Assembly (NCBI GenBank): GCA_021832085.1
Contig: JAKBLM010000045.1
Span: forward strand, 1 to 33,506
Reading direction: 5' to 3'
Origin: Acidobacteriota bacterium
GTDB lineage: Bacteria; Acidobacteriota; Terriglobia; Acidiferrales; UBA7541
Length of the DNA: 33,506 nt
Under the pieces are notes generated by a model. It was not told where the DNA came from and searched no databases. It saw only the letters and a list, made by a program, of their open reading frames with translations. The position numbers were made by a program, and so were the translations under genes. Below are positions 1-7,909 of this stretch, in pieces. Every line of letters begins with the position of its first letter. Position 1 is the first letter of the stretch.

Positions 1-15
1 TGGGGCTTTGGTGAC

Positions 16-117
16 GGGCCACCGTCTCGGTGGCCCGAGCAAGGCGGGGCCGCGTTAGCGACCCCGAATAGCCGCTTTGAGCGGCTCACATCCTAAAGCC
101 CCCGGCTTTGCCGGGGG
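16..117. repeat. Cluster of three perfect hairpins
   Basis: Three perfect inverted repeats lie in a row: 16-24 with 28-36 (9 bp, loop TCT), 70-76 with 80-86 (7 bp, loop TTG) and 99-106 with 110-117 (8 bp, loop TTT). None has a T-tract on either side, so they do not look like intrinsic terminators. The small loops and strong GC stems resemble extragenic palindromic (REP-like) elements. The last two hairpins are read through by the minus-strand zinc-ribbon gene and encode its C-terminal tail. Confidence 0.7.
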
Positions 118-291
118 ATACTTACCTCCAGCCGCCAGCAGTCCGCCGAGGAGGATTAATTGGCTGAAGAGGCCGACGCTTCTCCAGTACGCCGGGCGAA
201 CGCGGAGAGCCCGGCCGCAAGCGGGGCAGGTCAACCGCGGCCCCGCCCTCACCCGCAGCTGTGAATTGCAAAGCGGGCATTTTGTCGACAT
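55..291 (-). CDS. Small zinc-ribbon membrane protein, probably truncated
   Basis: Predicted 78 residues. Two CxxC pairs (C5/C8 and C22/C25) form a zinc-ribbon at the N-terminus, followed by an Arg-rich linker and one hydrophobic segment at about residues 40-56. The last 22 or so residues are encoded by the palindromic elements at 70-117, so the natural C-terminus was probably replaced. The start at 291 was chosen because the protein begins just ahead of the first CxxC; a GGAGGG lies upstream but at a long spacing of about 13 nt. The gene follows the amidohydrolase on the same strand after 83 nt and may be co-transcribed with it. Function is unknown. It could be a decayed gene rather than a working short protein. 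Confidence 0.45.
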   Translation of the reverse strand: MSTKCPLCNSQLRVRAGPRLTCPACGRALRVRPAYWRSVGLFSQLILLGGLLAAGGKYPPAKPGALGCEPLKAAIRGR

Positions 292-374
292 GCGTCTCGT
301 AGCACCCTCCGGCCTCTGCCCAGTGCGCGCAGGCATTCGGTCGCCATGGAAACACGCCTGTCCCGTGTACCTTG

Positions 375-1319
375 TCACAGGCCGAGCAGGCGGGCGGCAT
401 TTCCGCCCTGAATGGCGGCGACGTCGGCGGCGCCGAGGCCGGATTCGGCGATGTAGCGGACGGCGAGATCGTAGGCGTCGTCGCGCCAATAGGGAAAATC
501 GCTGCCCAGCAGCAGCCGGTCGGCGCCGAGCGTTTCGACAGCGCAACGGAGCGACGGCGGATGGGCGTTGACGGTGTCGTACCGGAAGGCGCGGGCCAGA
601 ACGCTCGGCTTTGGCGTACCGGCCGGCAGGAACCACGGCGCCTGGTGGTCGAGCCTTCGCATCAGAAATGGCAAAAAACCGCCCAGATGCGAGGCAATGA
701 TGCGCAGCTTCGGATACCGGGTCGTCACACCGGCTTTCATCAATTCGACAATCGCCAGCGCATCCTCCATAGGCGCTCCGAGCGGCCAGGTCAGCCCCGC
801 ACCGGCCACTAGCGGAGATCCGCAGGCCAATCCTGCCGGATGCAGAAACAGAACGGCCGCGCGCCGATCGAGTTCCGCGAAAAGGGGATCGAAAACCGGG
901 TTGGCAATCGACAGCTCGAGCACACGCGTGGTGACGGTGAGTCCCGCCATGCCGAGCTCGTCGAGGCAGCGCGCCGTTTCCCCAATTGAGGGTTCGATGT
1001 GGGGCAGGGGAAGGCAACCGAATGCGAGAAAACGCTCCGGATGCAGGCGCACGAGTTCTGCGAAAAGATCGTTTGCGAGCCGAGCCGAATCGACCGCCCG
1101 TTGCCGATCGGCGAAATAAGGCGATTGCGGGGAGATCGAGAGCACCTGGCGATCGACTCCGGCGCGATCCATCAGCTGAAATCGGGCTTCAAGTTCGGTC
1201 AAAACGTTTCCAGCGTTGAATCGGCGGCCGAAATCGGTGCCGACGGCAGAGCCGCCGAAGCGGTCGAGCCGATCAAGATATTCTGCGGGGAAGCAATGGG
1301 CGTGGACGTCAATGCGCAT
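375..1319 (-). CDS. Amidohydrolase family 2 protein (decarboxylase/hydrolase-like)
   Basis: 314 residues, the usual length for the Amidohydro_2 family, whose members include ACMSD and gamma-resorcylate decarboxylase: metal-dependent TIM-barrel enzymes acting on C-C or C-N bonds. Visible motifs are the N-terminal metal-binding HAH (H6 and H8) at the end of strand 1, a FLHPAG segment carrying the mid-protein His, the ASHLGG motif with another metal His, and a C-terminal LGSDFP whose Asp completes the site. No signal peptide, so cytoplasmic. The start at 1319 places the HxH at its normal distance from the N-terminus, and an AGGAG lies about 11 nt upstream; the frame stays open much further upstream, but that part is unlike the family. 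The substrate cannot be told from sequence. It is divergent from the pilus operon. Confidence 0.85.
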   Translation of the reverse strand: MRIDVHAHCFPAEYLDRLDRFGGSAVGTDFGRRFNAGNVLTELEARFQLMDRAGVDRQVLSISPQSPYFADRQRAVDSARLANDLFAELVRLHPERFLAFGCLPLPHIEPSIGETARCLDELGMAGLTVTTRVLELSIANPVFDPLFAELDRRAAVLFLHPAGLACGSPLVAGAGLTWPLGAPMEDALAIVELMKAGVTTRYPKLRIIASHLGGFLPFLMRRLDHQAPWFLPAGTPKPSVLARAFRYDTVNAHPPSLRCAVETLGADRLLLGSDFPYWRDDAYDLAVRYIAESGLGAADVAAIQGGNAARLLGL

Positions 1320-1505
1320 CAGGCGGGAATCTCCTCTCGTAAGGGTTCCAAGAGTACGTTCCCAGCCTTGGCGGGCGCAACGGTGGAATGCGGTTGCCTG
1401 GTGCGGCTTACCGATGCGTTTCGCGCCGTTGCAACCGTCTGTCCGTTCCTGGTGGCGAGGGCCCAACCGAGGGGTTACCAACCGGGCGCTAGCCACGCCG
1501 CGAGC

Positions 1506-1534
1506 TTCCCCTAAGTTTCGCTTGGTGTTACACT
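1506..1534 (+). promoter_or_regulatory. Possible promoter of the pilus operon
   Basis: An extended -10 element, TGT followed by TACACT (1529-1534), has a weak -35-like TTCCCC (1506-1511) at 17 nt spacing. Transcription would start near 1541, about 30 nt before pilC. The match is modest, and this is the best candidate I see in the 250-nt divergent gap. Confidence 0.3.
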
Positions 1535-1571
1535 TTCCCAAGGACTCGCGTGGAGGGAATCGCGAGCTGGA

Positions 1572-2786
1572 ATGGGCGAATTTCTTTGTAAAGTGGCCGA
1601 TGCGGGCGGGCGAGTCTTCGAACAGGTGGAGACGGCTCAATCGGAAGAGGAAGCCCGAAACAAGCTGAGCGACCGCGGTTTCTTCATCTACTCGGTGAAG
1701 CAACGCCGTGCGCTGAGCCTGCAGGGCCTTGTCCAGCAGCGTGAGCGCGTCGTCCGCGGTAACGATTTTCTCATCTTCAACCAACAGTTCAACACGCTGA
1801 TCAAGGCCGGATTGCCGATTTTGAAGGCACTCGATCTGCTCGCCGACCGCACTGCTGCGCCTCGGCTGCGGCCGATTCTATCGGACGTGCGGCAGCAGGT
1901 GCGGGACGGAGCGCTGCTCTCGGAGGCGGTTGCTGCACAAGGCGTCTTCCCGGCGGTCTATACGAGTGCGGTGCTCGCGGGGGAAAAAAGCGGCGACCTG
2001 CCCGGCGTGCTCGATCAATACATTTCCTACCAGAAGACGTCGAGCGGATTGCGAAAGCGACTGACCGGGGCGCTGGTCTATCCGGTGATCCTGGTGATTG
2101 TGGCGTCGGGGATTCTTTCCTACCTGGTGACCTATGTGATTCCGCAGTTTGCCAGGCTCTACAAGGATATGAACACGCCGCTGCCCGGCCCGACGGTGGT
2201 CCTGATCACGCTGGTGACCGGATTCAAAGGCTACGTGCTGGGGTTTGCCATCCTGTTGATTGTCTGCGCCGCCGCCGGGCTGATGTGGTCGCGAACCGAA
2301 AAGGGCGGCGTCTGGTTTGACCGGCTGAAGCTGAAGCTGCCGGTGGCTGGGGACGTCTGGGTGAAATTTCAGGTGACGCAGTTCGCCCGGACGCTTGCGA
2401 CGCTGCTCGCCGGAGGCACGCCACTGGTTGCCGGGCTGGAGACGGCGGCCGGGGCGCTGCGGAGCAAGCTGGTGGCCGGGGCGGTGGGCGAGGCGGCCAA
2501 GCGCGTGAAGGAAGGGCAGTCGCTATCGGCGAGCCTGGCGGCCAGCAAGATAATGCCCCCTCTGGCGGTGGACATGATCCAGGTGGGCGAGGAATCCGGG
2601 GCGCTGGCGGCGATGCTCGCGAGCGTGGCGGAATTCTTCGAAGAAGAAGTGAATACGAAGCTTACGACGCTCATTTCCATCGTGGAACCAACGATTTTGG
2701 TGGTCATGGGGGCTGTGATAGCCTTTATCTTGATTGCTCTCTATCTGCCGCTCTTCAGTTTGACGGTAGGGAATATGGGAGGCTGA
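1572..2786 (+). CDS. pilC: PilC/GspF-type inner-membrane platform protein
   Basis: 404 residues, typical for PilC/GspF, the polytopic inner-membrane platform that couples the assembly ATPase to pilin or pseudopilin insertion. Two T2SSF repeats are visible: one at about 70-190 starting FNQQFNTLIKAGLPILKAL, and one at about 270-395 starting FARTLATLLAGGTPLVAGL. Each contains the GEESGxL or GEKSGDL type signature. Hydrophobic segments follow the first repeat (about 165-190), lie between the repeats (about 215-240), and close the protein. The start is preceded by GGAGGG at 1552-1557, rather far (14 nt). It is the first gene of a seven-gene operon; the next start codon follows its stop by 7 nt. 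Type IV pilus and type II secretion platforms cannot be told apart from this protein alone. Confidence 0.92.
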   Translation: MGEFLCKVADAGGRVFEQVETAQSEEEARNKLSDRGFFIYSVKQRRALSLQGLVQQRERVVRGNDFLIFNQQFNTLIKAGLPILKALDLLADRTAAPRLRPILSDVRQQVRDGALLSEAVAAQGVFPAVYTSAVLAGEKSGDLPGVLDQYISYQKTSSGLRKRLTGALVYPVILVIVASGILSYLVTYVIPQFARLYKDMNTPLPGPTVVLITLVTGFKGYVLGFAILLIVCAAAGLMWSRTEKGGVWFDRLKLKLPVAGDVWVKFQVTQFARTLATLLAGGTPLVAGLETAAGALRSKLVAGAVGEAAKRVKEGQSLSASLAASKIMPPLAVDMIQVGEESGALAAMLASVAEFFEEEVNTKLTTLISIVEPTILVVMGAVIAFILIALYLPLFSLTVGNMGG

Positions 2787-2793
2787 GCCGCCA

Positions 2794-4422
2794 ATGGCTA
2801 CGAACCGCGAAGTCCTCCGCTCGGATCGGCCGGAAGACCGCGAAGAGCAGGAGCGCGCCCAGCGGCTCGCCGAGCGCTACCGGTGCCCGTTCGTCGACTT
2901 GAAGGAGCAGCGAATCGATCCCGAGCTGTTCCGCAGCATCCCCGCCGATCTGATGTTCCGCTACAGCTTCGTGCCGCTGGAATCGCGCGACGGTACCCTG
3001 GTCGTTGCCGTGTCGGATCCGAGCCAACTGGCGCAGATCGACGAGCTTTCGCTGCTGCTCGGTTACAAGCTAGTGCTGAAGGTGGCGACGGCCTCGCAGA
3101 TCAGTGACCTGCTCAAGCGCACCGAGCAGTCCCAGCGGGTGCTCGAGCAGGCGACCGAGGGTTTCACCACGCTGCAGGTGGTCTCCGACGCCGAGGGCGA
3201 CGAAAACATCTCGATCGACCACCTCACCGAGGATAACGCCGTCAACCCGGTGGTGCGGCTGGTCGATACGGTGATCTTTACCGCGCTCGAGCGGCGGGCG
3301 AGCGACATCCACATCGAGAGCCGCGACAACGAGGTGGCCGTCAAGTATCGCATCGACGGCGTGCTGCAGGAGGCGATGACCCCGCTCGCCCCGGAATGGC
3401 ATTCCACGATCATCAGCCGCATCAAGGTGATGAGCGAACTGGACATCGCCGAGCGCCGGATTCCGCAGGACGGCCGGTTCCGCGTGCGCTACAAGGGCCG
3501 CTTCATCGATTTCCGCGTTTCGATCATGCCTTCGATCTACGGCGAAGACGCCGTTCTCCGCGTCCTCGACAAGGAGAGCCTGAGCGAGAAGTTCCGCAAC
3601 CTGAACCTGGACGTCGTCGGTTTCGACGATCGCGACCTGCGCCGGCTGCGCCGCTACATCCGCGAGCCTTACGGCATGATGCTGGTCACCGGCCCGACCG
3701 GTTCCGGCAAAACGACCACGCTCTACGCCTGCATCAACGAGATCAAGTCGGAAGAGGACAAAATCGTCACCATCGAGGACCCGGTCGAATACCAGATCCG
3801 CGGCATCACCCAGATCCCGGTGAACGAAAAGAAGGGGCTGACCTTCGCTCGCGGGTTGCGGTCGATTCTGCGGCACGATCCCGACAAGATCATGGTCGGC
3901 GAAATCCGCGACCTGGAAACCTCGCAGATCGCCATCGCCGCGGCGCTCACCGGGCACCTGGTTTTCACCACCGTTCACGCCAACAACGTTTTCGACGTGA
4001 TTGGGCGCTTCATCAATATGGGCGTCGAGCCTTACAACTTCGTCTCGGCGCTGAATTGTATTCTGGCGCAACGGCTCGTGCGGCTGATTTGCGAGCACTG
4101 CAAGCACGAGGTCAACTACACGGATGGCGAACTCGAGGCCAGCGGGATCGATCCGCGCAGCTGGGGCGGGCGTCCGCTTTATGAGGGCAGCGGATGCCTG
4201 GAATGCTCCGGAACCGGCTTCCGCGGCCGGACAGCCATCGCTGAAATCCTCGACCTGACCGACCGTATTCGCGACATGATCATCGGCCGCCGGCCCACCA
4301 GCGAAATCAAGCGCGTGGCGCGCGAAGAGGGGATGACGTTCCTGCGCGACTCGGCGCTCGCCAAAGTGGCCGCGGGAAGCACCACGCTGCGCGAGATCAA
4401 CAAGGTCACCTTCATTGAGTAG
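2794..4422 (+). CDS. pilB: PilB/GspE assembly ATPase
   Basis: 542 residues. A hexameric secretion ATPase that powers pilus or pseudopilus extension from the cytoplasmic face. The N-terminal 150 residues form an MshEN/GspE-N type domain, and the catalytic domain follows. Visible motifs: ASDIHIE, the Walker A GPTGSGKTT at 300-308, the Asp box, Walker B around IMVGEIRD (Glu370), the His box GHLVFTTVHANN, and a tetracysteine zinc site C433/C436 and C468/C471 that marks extension (PilB/GspE) rather than retraction (PilT) ATPases. An AGG within the end of pilC can serve as ribosome site. The stop overlaps the pilM start by 8 nt, suggesting translational coupling. All catalytic motifs look intact. 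Confidence 0.95.
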   Translation: MATNREVLRSDRPEDREEQERAQRLAERYRCPFVDLKEQRIDPELFRSIPADLMFRYSFVPLESRDGTLVVAVSDPSQLAQIDELSLLLGYKLVLKVATASQISDLLKRTEQSQRVLEQATEGFTTLQVVSDAEGDENISIDHLTEDNAVNPVVRLVDTVIFTALERRASDIHIESRDNEVAVKYRIDGVLQEAMTPLAPEWHSTIISRIKVMSELDIAERRIPQDGRFRVRYKGRFIDFRVSIMPSIYGEDAVLRVLDKESLSEKFRNLNLDVVGFDDRDLRRLRRYIREPYGMMLVTGPTGSGKTTTLYACINEIKSEEDKIVTIEDPVEYQIRGITQIPVNEKKGLTFARGLRSILRHDPDKIMVGEIRDLETSQIAIAAALTGHLVFTTVHANNVFDVIGRFINMGVEPYNFVSALNCILAQRLVRLICEHCKHEVNYTDGELEASGIDPRSWGGRPLYEGSGCLECSGTGFRGRTAIAEILDLTDRIRDMIIGRRPTSEIKRVAREEGMTFLRDSALAKVAAGSTTLREINKVTFIE

Positions 4423-5392
4423 CTTTGCTGCGTTTCGTAGCCGGCGGGAAGGCGCCGAGCTGTTTGGCGGCGTGAGGGCGTGGTTGCGCGCCTTGCCCCA
4501 CCCGGATTTGGTTTTTCAGATCGCACCCGAGCGCGTGGCGGCGGCTCGCTGGGGCCTGCATCGCCTGGAAGTCTTTGCCGAGGAGGCGCTGCCCACGGGC
4601 GCGCTGCGGCCTTCGCCCTCGCAGTCGAACGTGGCTGACGGCGAGGCGATCGGGGCGGCGATAGCCAAAGTGGCGGAACGGGTTCGCGGCGCGCGGCACG
4701 AGGCGGTGTTGCTGCTGCCCGATACGATCGTGCGCATCTTCCTGCTGGGTTTCGATTCCTTCCCGCGCAAGGCAAGCGACGCGGCCCCGCTGCTTCGCTG
4801 GCGGCTGCGCAAGAGCGTTCCATTCCCGGTGGAAGAGACCGTGCTCTCGTGGAGCGAGCAGACTTCGGTGGAGGGCGGCGTGGAAGTAGTGACGGCCGTC
4901 GTCCGCGAATCGGTGATTCGCGAATACGAGCAGCTGCTGCGAGGCGCGGGACTCGAACCTGGCGTGGTTTTGGGACAGACGCTGGCCACGTTGCCGCTGG
5001 TTGAGGACGGGCCGGCGGTGCTGCTGGTATGCCTGGGCGGCGTGAGCCTGACGACGGCGATTGTCGATGCAGGACGGCTGGCGCTTTACCGCTGCAGCGA
5101 AGTGACTGCGACTCCCGACGCGCAGGCTCTGCTCGACGAGATTTTCCCTGCCGTCGCGTTTTTCCAGGATCGGGCCCAGCGCAATATTGAACGCGTCCAG
5201 CTGGCGGGCATGGAGAGCTACGGGAGCGAATTGCACCGGCGGCTCGAGCAGGAGCTCGGCTGTCCGGTCAGGCCCTTGGGCGGAAACGGCGGAGAAGGTT
5301 CCGTCGGGTCTCTCTTGCCGCAAGGTGCGGAAGACCTGTTTTCACGGCAGATGGCCTCGCTCGTTGGCTGGCACCTGAACCGGGGCGCATGA
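4415..5392 (+). CDS. pilM: PilM-like actin-fold assembly protein
   Basis: 325 residues. Position between PilB and PilN, and overall layout, identify it as the PilM/GspL-cytoplasmic-domain equivalent, an actin-like protein that links the ATPase to the PilN-PilO inner-membrane complex. Hallmarks are diverged: a strand-rich N-terminus (FQIAPERVAAARW), a LLRWRLRKSVPFPVEE segment matching the PilM region that follows the first subdomain, and a LLVCLGGVSLTTAIVD phosphate-loop-like stretch. I chose the TTG start at 4415, which overlaps the pilB stop; there is no in-frame ATG nearby and a weak AAGG lies upstream. A GTG at 4472 is an alternative. The direct sequence signature is weak, so the call leans on context. 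Confidence 0.75.
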   Translation: MSSFAAFRSRREGAELFGGVRAWLRALPHPDLVFQIAPERVAAARWGLHRLEVFAEEALPTGALRPSPSQSNVADGEAIGAAIAKVAERVRGARHEAVLLLPDTIVRIFLLGFDSFPRKASDAAPLLRWRLRKSVPFPVEETVLSWSEQTSVEGGVEVVTAVVRESVIREYEQLLRGAGLEPGVVLGQTLATLPLVEDGPAVLLVCLGGVSLTTAIVDAGRLALYRCSEVTATPDAQALLDEIFPAVAFFQDRAQRNIERVQLAGMESYGSELHRRLEQELGCPVRPLGGNGGEGSVGSLLPQGAEDLFSRQMASLVGWHLNRGA

Positions 5393-5393
5393 G

Positions 5394-5975
5394 ATGAAGA
5401 TCCGGCTCAACGTCGCGACCCGGCCGCTCGAAAGCCACCGGCGGTTCTTGGCAGGTGCGGCGGCGATTGGCGTGCTGGGTTTGCTCGCGCTGGTGCTGCT
5501 TTCGATTAGCGTGTACAACACCTGGCAGCGCAACCGCGGCGAACGTGAGCGGATCGCGGCTTATGAACACCAGCTCGAGCAGATGCGCGGCGAACGCGAA
5601 AGCCTGGCCGCCTTTTTCCATTCCCCACAGACGAAAATGGTGATGGACCGTGCCGCGTTCCTGAATTCGCTGATCAACGAGCGGAGCTTTCCCTGGACCC
5701 AAATCTTCACCGACCTGGAGACGGTGCTGCCGGCCGGTGTGCGCGTTCTGAGCATTGCGCCCGAGATGCGAAAGGGGCAGGTTGAGGTGAGGCTGATGGT
5801 GGGCGCGGATGATGACAAGAGCATGGTCCAGTTTCTCGAACAGCTCCAGAAATCGCCGGCCTTCTCGAACGTGCAGGTGAGCGCGGAAACGCGAAAGAAC
5901 GATCCCTCGGGCCACAGCGAGGAAGACGTGCAGCTGCAAGCCATCTATTCCGGAGCGGCAAAGGCGAATCCATGA
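5394..5975 (+). CDS. pilN: PilN-like fimbrial assembly protein
   Basis: 193 residues, the normal PilN size. A short cytoplasmic N-terminus (MKIRLNVATRPLE, the conserved PilM-binding type of segment) precedes one membrane helix at about 21-42. A coiled-coil stretch (about 45-75) and a periplasmic ferredoxin-like domain follow, with the LPAGVRVLSI signature near residue 110. PilN pairs with PilO in the inner membrane and binds PilM on the cytoplasmic side. ATG starts one base after the pilM stop. Its stop overlaps pilO by 4 nt (ATGA). Signatures match the PF05137-type family well. Confidence 0.85.
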   Translation: MKIRLNVATRPLESHRRFLAGAAAIGVLGLLALVLLSISVYNTWQRNRGERERIAAYEHQLEQMRGERESLAAFFHSPQTKMVMDRAAFLNSLINERSFPWTQIFTDLETVLPAGVRVLSIAPEMRKGQVEVRLMVGADDDKSMVQFLEQLQKSPAFSNVQVSAETRKNDPSGHSEEDVQLQAIYSGAAKANP

Positions 5976-6520
5976 GTTGGAAACCCAAGCGCTGGAAGCT
6001 GTGGGTGCAGGTCGCGCTGGCCATCCTGCTGGCGATTGATGCCGGGCTCGCGATCGAGCGCTGGCGCATGGGTGTGGCCGCTTCCCAGCAGGAGCTGCAA
6101 TTGCGGGCCGTGCAGCTGCGGACCGAAGTGGCGGCGCTGCGTGCGAATTTGGACCGGGCCAAGCAGGTGCGGCAGGAAATCCCGGTGATCGCCGGGGAGT
6201 GCAATCAGTTCTACGACCGGCAGCTGCTCGGGCCGTCGCAGGGCTATGCGGCGCTGGTGGCGAACCTGGGCAACATCGCGCAGAAGGCGGGTTTGGTGAC
6301 CAGCGGCGTCCGGTTCAACCAGCGGAAAGCGGGCACGCACGGCGTTGTCCAGGTCGACGCCACGGCCGTGATCGAGGGCAGTTACAGCGGTTTGATCCGC
6401 TTCATCAACGGCCTCGAGCGATCGAAAAATTTCTACGTGCTCGATAGCCTGGATCTGGCTTCGAGCACCGGTGGCCAGGTGAAATTGAACATCCGGCTGC
6501 ACACCTATTTTCGGACCTGA
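5972..6520 (+). CDS. pilO: PilO-like assembly protein
   Basis: 182 residues. Basic N-terminus, one membrane helix at about 10-28, a coiled-coil segment (about 38-72), then a compact alpha/beta domain with GLVTSGVRF and the SYSGLIRFINGLERSKNFYVLDSLDL stretch typical of PilO/GspM ferredoxin-like folds. It should form the periplasmic PilN-PilO heterodimer that aligns the inner-membrane complex with the outer-membrane pore. Start overlaps the pilN stop by 4 nt. Length and order match PilO. Confidence 0.85.
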   Translation: MSWKPKRWKLWVQVALAILLAIDAGLAIERWRMGVAASQQELQLRAVQLRTEVAALRANLDRAKQVRQEIPVIAGECNQFYDRQLLGPSQGYAALVANLGNIAQKAGLVTSGVRFNQRKAGTHGVVQVDATAVIEGSYSGLIRFINGLERSKNFYVLDSLDLASSTGGQVKLNIRLHTYFRT

Positions 6521-6523
6521 GCC

Positions 6524-7072
6524 TTGGCGCGAAAAAGAGAAATCGGCGTTCTGGTGGTGCTGATGCTGGTCCTCCTGGTGGTGATCTACCGGGACATGCG
6601 GCCGGACGTCATGGCCGGAGGGGGCACCTCGGAAAATATAGCCGTCCAGCCTCTGCGCATCCCCGATCCGGACCTGCACCTGAACCGGCTCGCAGAAATT
6701 CAGAAAATGGACTATACGGGGAATCACCGCAACATCTTCAGCGCCACCCCGCCGCCCCCCCCTCCATCCAAGACGGAGATGGCGAAAAAGGCAGCGGCCG
6801 CAGCCGCCGCGGCTGCAGCGGCGCAGGCAGGTCCGCCCCTGCCTCCGCCCTTGCAGGTTCCGCTCACCTTTTATGGTATGGCGATCGATCCAAAGACGGG
6901 CCAGAAGCTGGCGTTTTTTACCAACGGCGACCACGTCTATATCGCTTCCCAGGGCCAGACGTTGCTCGGTCATCTCCGGCTGTTGCAGATCGGCAGGAAC
7001 ACCGTTGAATTTGAGGACACCGGCTCCGGCCAGATGGCGACGCTGACCATGACCCCGTTGCTGACGAAATGA
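6524..7072 (+). CDS. PilP-like membrane-anchored periplasmic protein
   Basis: About 182 residues starting from TTG, 3 nt after the pilO stop. One N-terminal membrane helix (about 7-21), then a short periplasmic region with YTGNHRNIFS, a six-proline run, an eleven-alanine run and another proline-rich patch (about 76-112). A small beta-rich domain follows (LTFYGMAIDPKTGQKLAFFTNGD). Position and the beta domain resemble PilP or the GspC homology region, which contact the secretin. PilP is usually a lipoprotein; this one has no lipobox and is anchored by the helix. The alanines use mixed codons, so the run is not simple nucleotide slippage. I am moderately sure of the PilP equivalence. Confidence 0.6.
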   Translation: MARKREIGVLVVLMLVLLVVIYRDMRPDVMAGGGTSENIAVQPLRIPDPDLHLNRLAEIQKMDYTGNHRNIFSATPPPPPPSKTEMAKKAAAAAAAAAAAQAGPPLPPPLQVPLTFYGMAIDPKTGQKLAFFTNGDHVYIASQGQTLLGHLRLLQIGRNTVEFEDTGSGQMATLTMTPLLTK

Positions 7073-7869
7073 ACTCGCGCTTGCAACGACGAATCCGTCC
7101 CGTGGCCGGTCGCCCCGGCTGCCCCGGCCGTGCTGGGCGCGGGGAAGAATCGGGTTACACGTTGTTGCTGGTGGTCTTCTTCGCCGCGGTGATGATCATT
7201 GCCGCTTCTGTTGCCGTTCCGAACATGATCCTCCAGGCACGGCGGCGAAAGGAAAAGGAGCTGATCTGGCGCGGCGAGCAATATGCTCGGGCTATTGGCC
7301 TCTACTACCGCAAAACCGGCCACTATCCCCACAATTTGCGGGAGCTGTGGAAAGGCGTCGACGGCATTCATTTCCTGCGGAAGCGCTACAAAGACCCGAT
7401 GAACACGCAGGACGGTTCCTGGCGCCTGATCTACCTCGGCCCCGGCGGGCAATTGATCGGCAGCCTGCGCTGGAAAACGCTTGCCCAGTATGAAGCGGCG
7501 CAGATGGGCCTTCCCATTCCCAAGGCCACAACCGGCAAGACAAAGGGCAAGAAGAGTTCGGTGTTTGGCAATTCCGGCGAAAGCTCCGGGTCGGAAGGGA
7601 ATGGTTTCTCGCAGCCCCAGCCGCAGATCATCAGCGAAGGACAAATGATTGGCGGAAACCTGATCGGAGTGGCGAGCAAGGTGAACGCCAAGTCGATCAA
7701 GGTCTTCATGGGCTCGGACAACTACCGCGATTGGGAATTCATTTGGAATCCGCTGCAGGCCCAGAAAAACGGCAGCATCCAGACGACATCCCCGGCCAAC
7801 GGCAAAACCCCCACATCGGGCAAGCCGGCCGGGCCCGAGCCACCCAAGCCGACGTCGCAGCCCTTCTGA
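7069..7869 (+). CDS. Prepilin-like (pseudopilin) protein with long C-terminal domain
   Basis: 266 residues, overlapping the previous stop by 4 nt. A 28-residue basic, Gly/Pro-rich leader ends at a Gly-Tyr junction followed by a hydrophobic helix (YTLLLVVFFAAVMIIAASVAVPN), the pattern of type III (prepilin) signal peptides cut by PilD/GspO. The usual Glu at mature position 5 is absent (Leu instead), as in tip-type minor pseudopilins. The following YARAIGLYYRKTGHYPHNLREL block is common to GspG-like proteins. The C-terminal third is Ser/Gly/Pro/Lys-rich and low in complexity. It probably primes or caps a pseudopilus. No main pilin gene is present in the window, and this is the last gene of the operon. 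Confidence 0.75.
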   Translation: MNSRLQRRIRPVAGRPGCPGRAGRGEESGYTLLLVVFFAAVMIIAASVAVPNMILQARRRKEKELIWRGEQYARAIGLYYRKTGHYPHNLRELWKGVDGIHFLRKRYKDPMNTQDGSWRLIYLGPGGQLIGSLRWKTLAQYEAAQMGLPIPKATTGKTKGKKSSVFGNSGESSGSEGNGFSQPQPQIISEGQMIGGNLIGVASKVNAKSIKVFMGSDNYRDWEFIWNPLQAQKNGSIQTTSPANGKTPTSGKPAGPEPPKPTSQPF

Positions 7870-7909
7870 GCTTCCCGCTGAAAGCAGGTTTAACTCTTGC
7901 ACCGGCCCT

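Noticed and set aside
16..117. Intrinsic terminators
   Set aside because: Hairpins are strong but none is followed by a T-tract on either strand.
3070..4107. Long open frame antisense to pilB (345 codons)
   Set aside because: Mirror of a high-GC gene; no ribosome site, no family likeness, and the plus-strand PilB is unmistakable.
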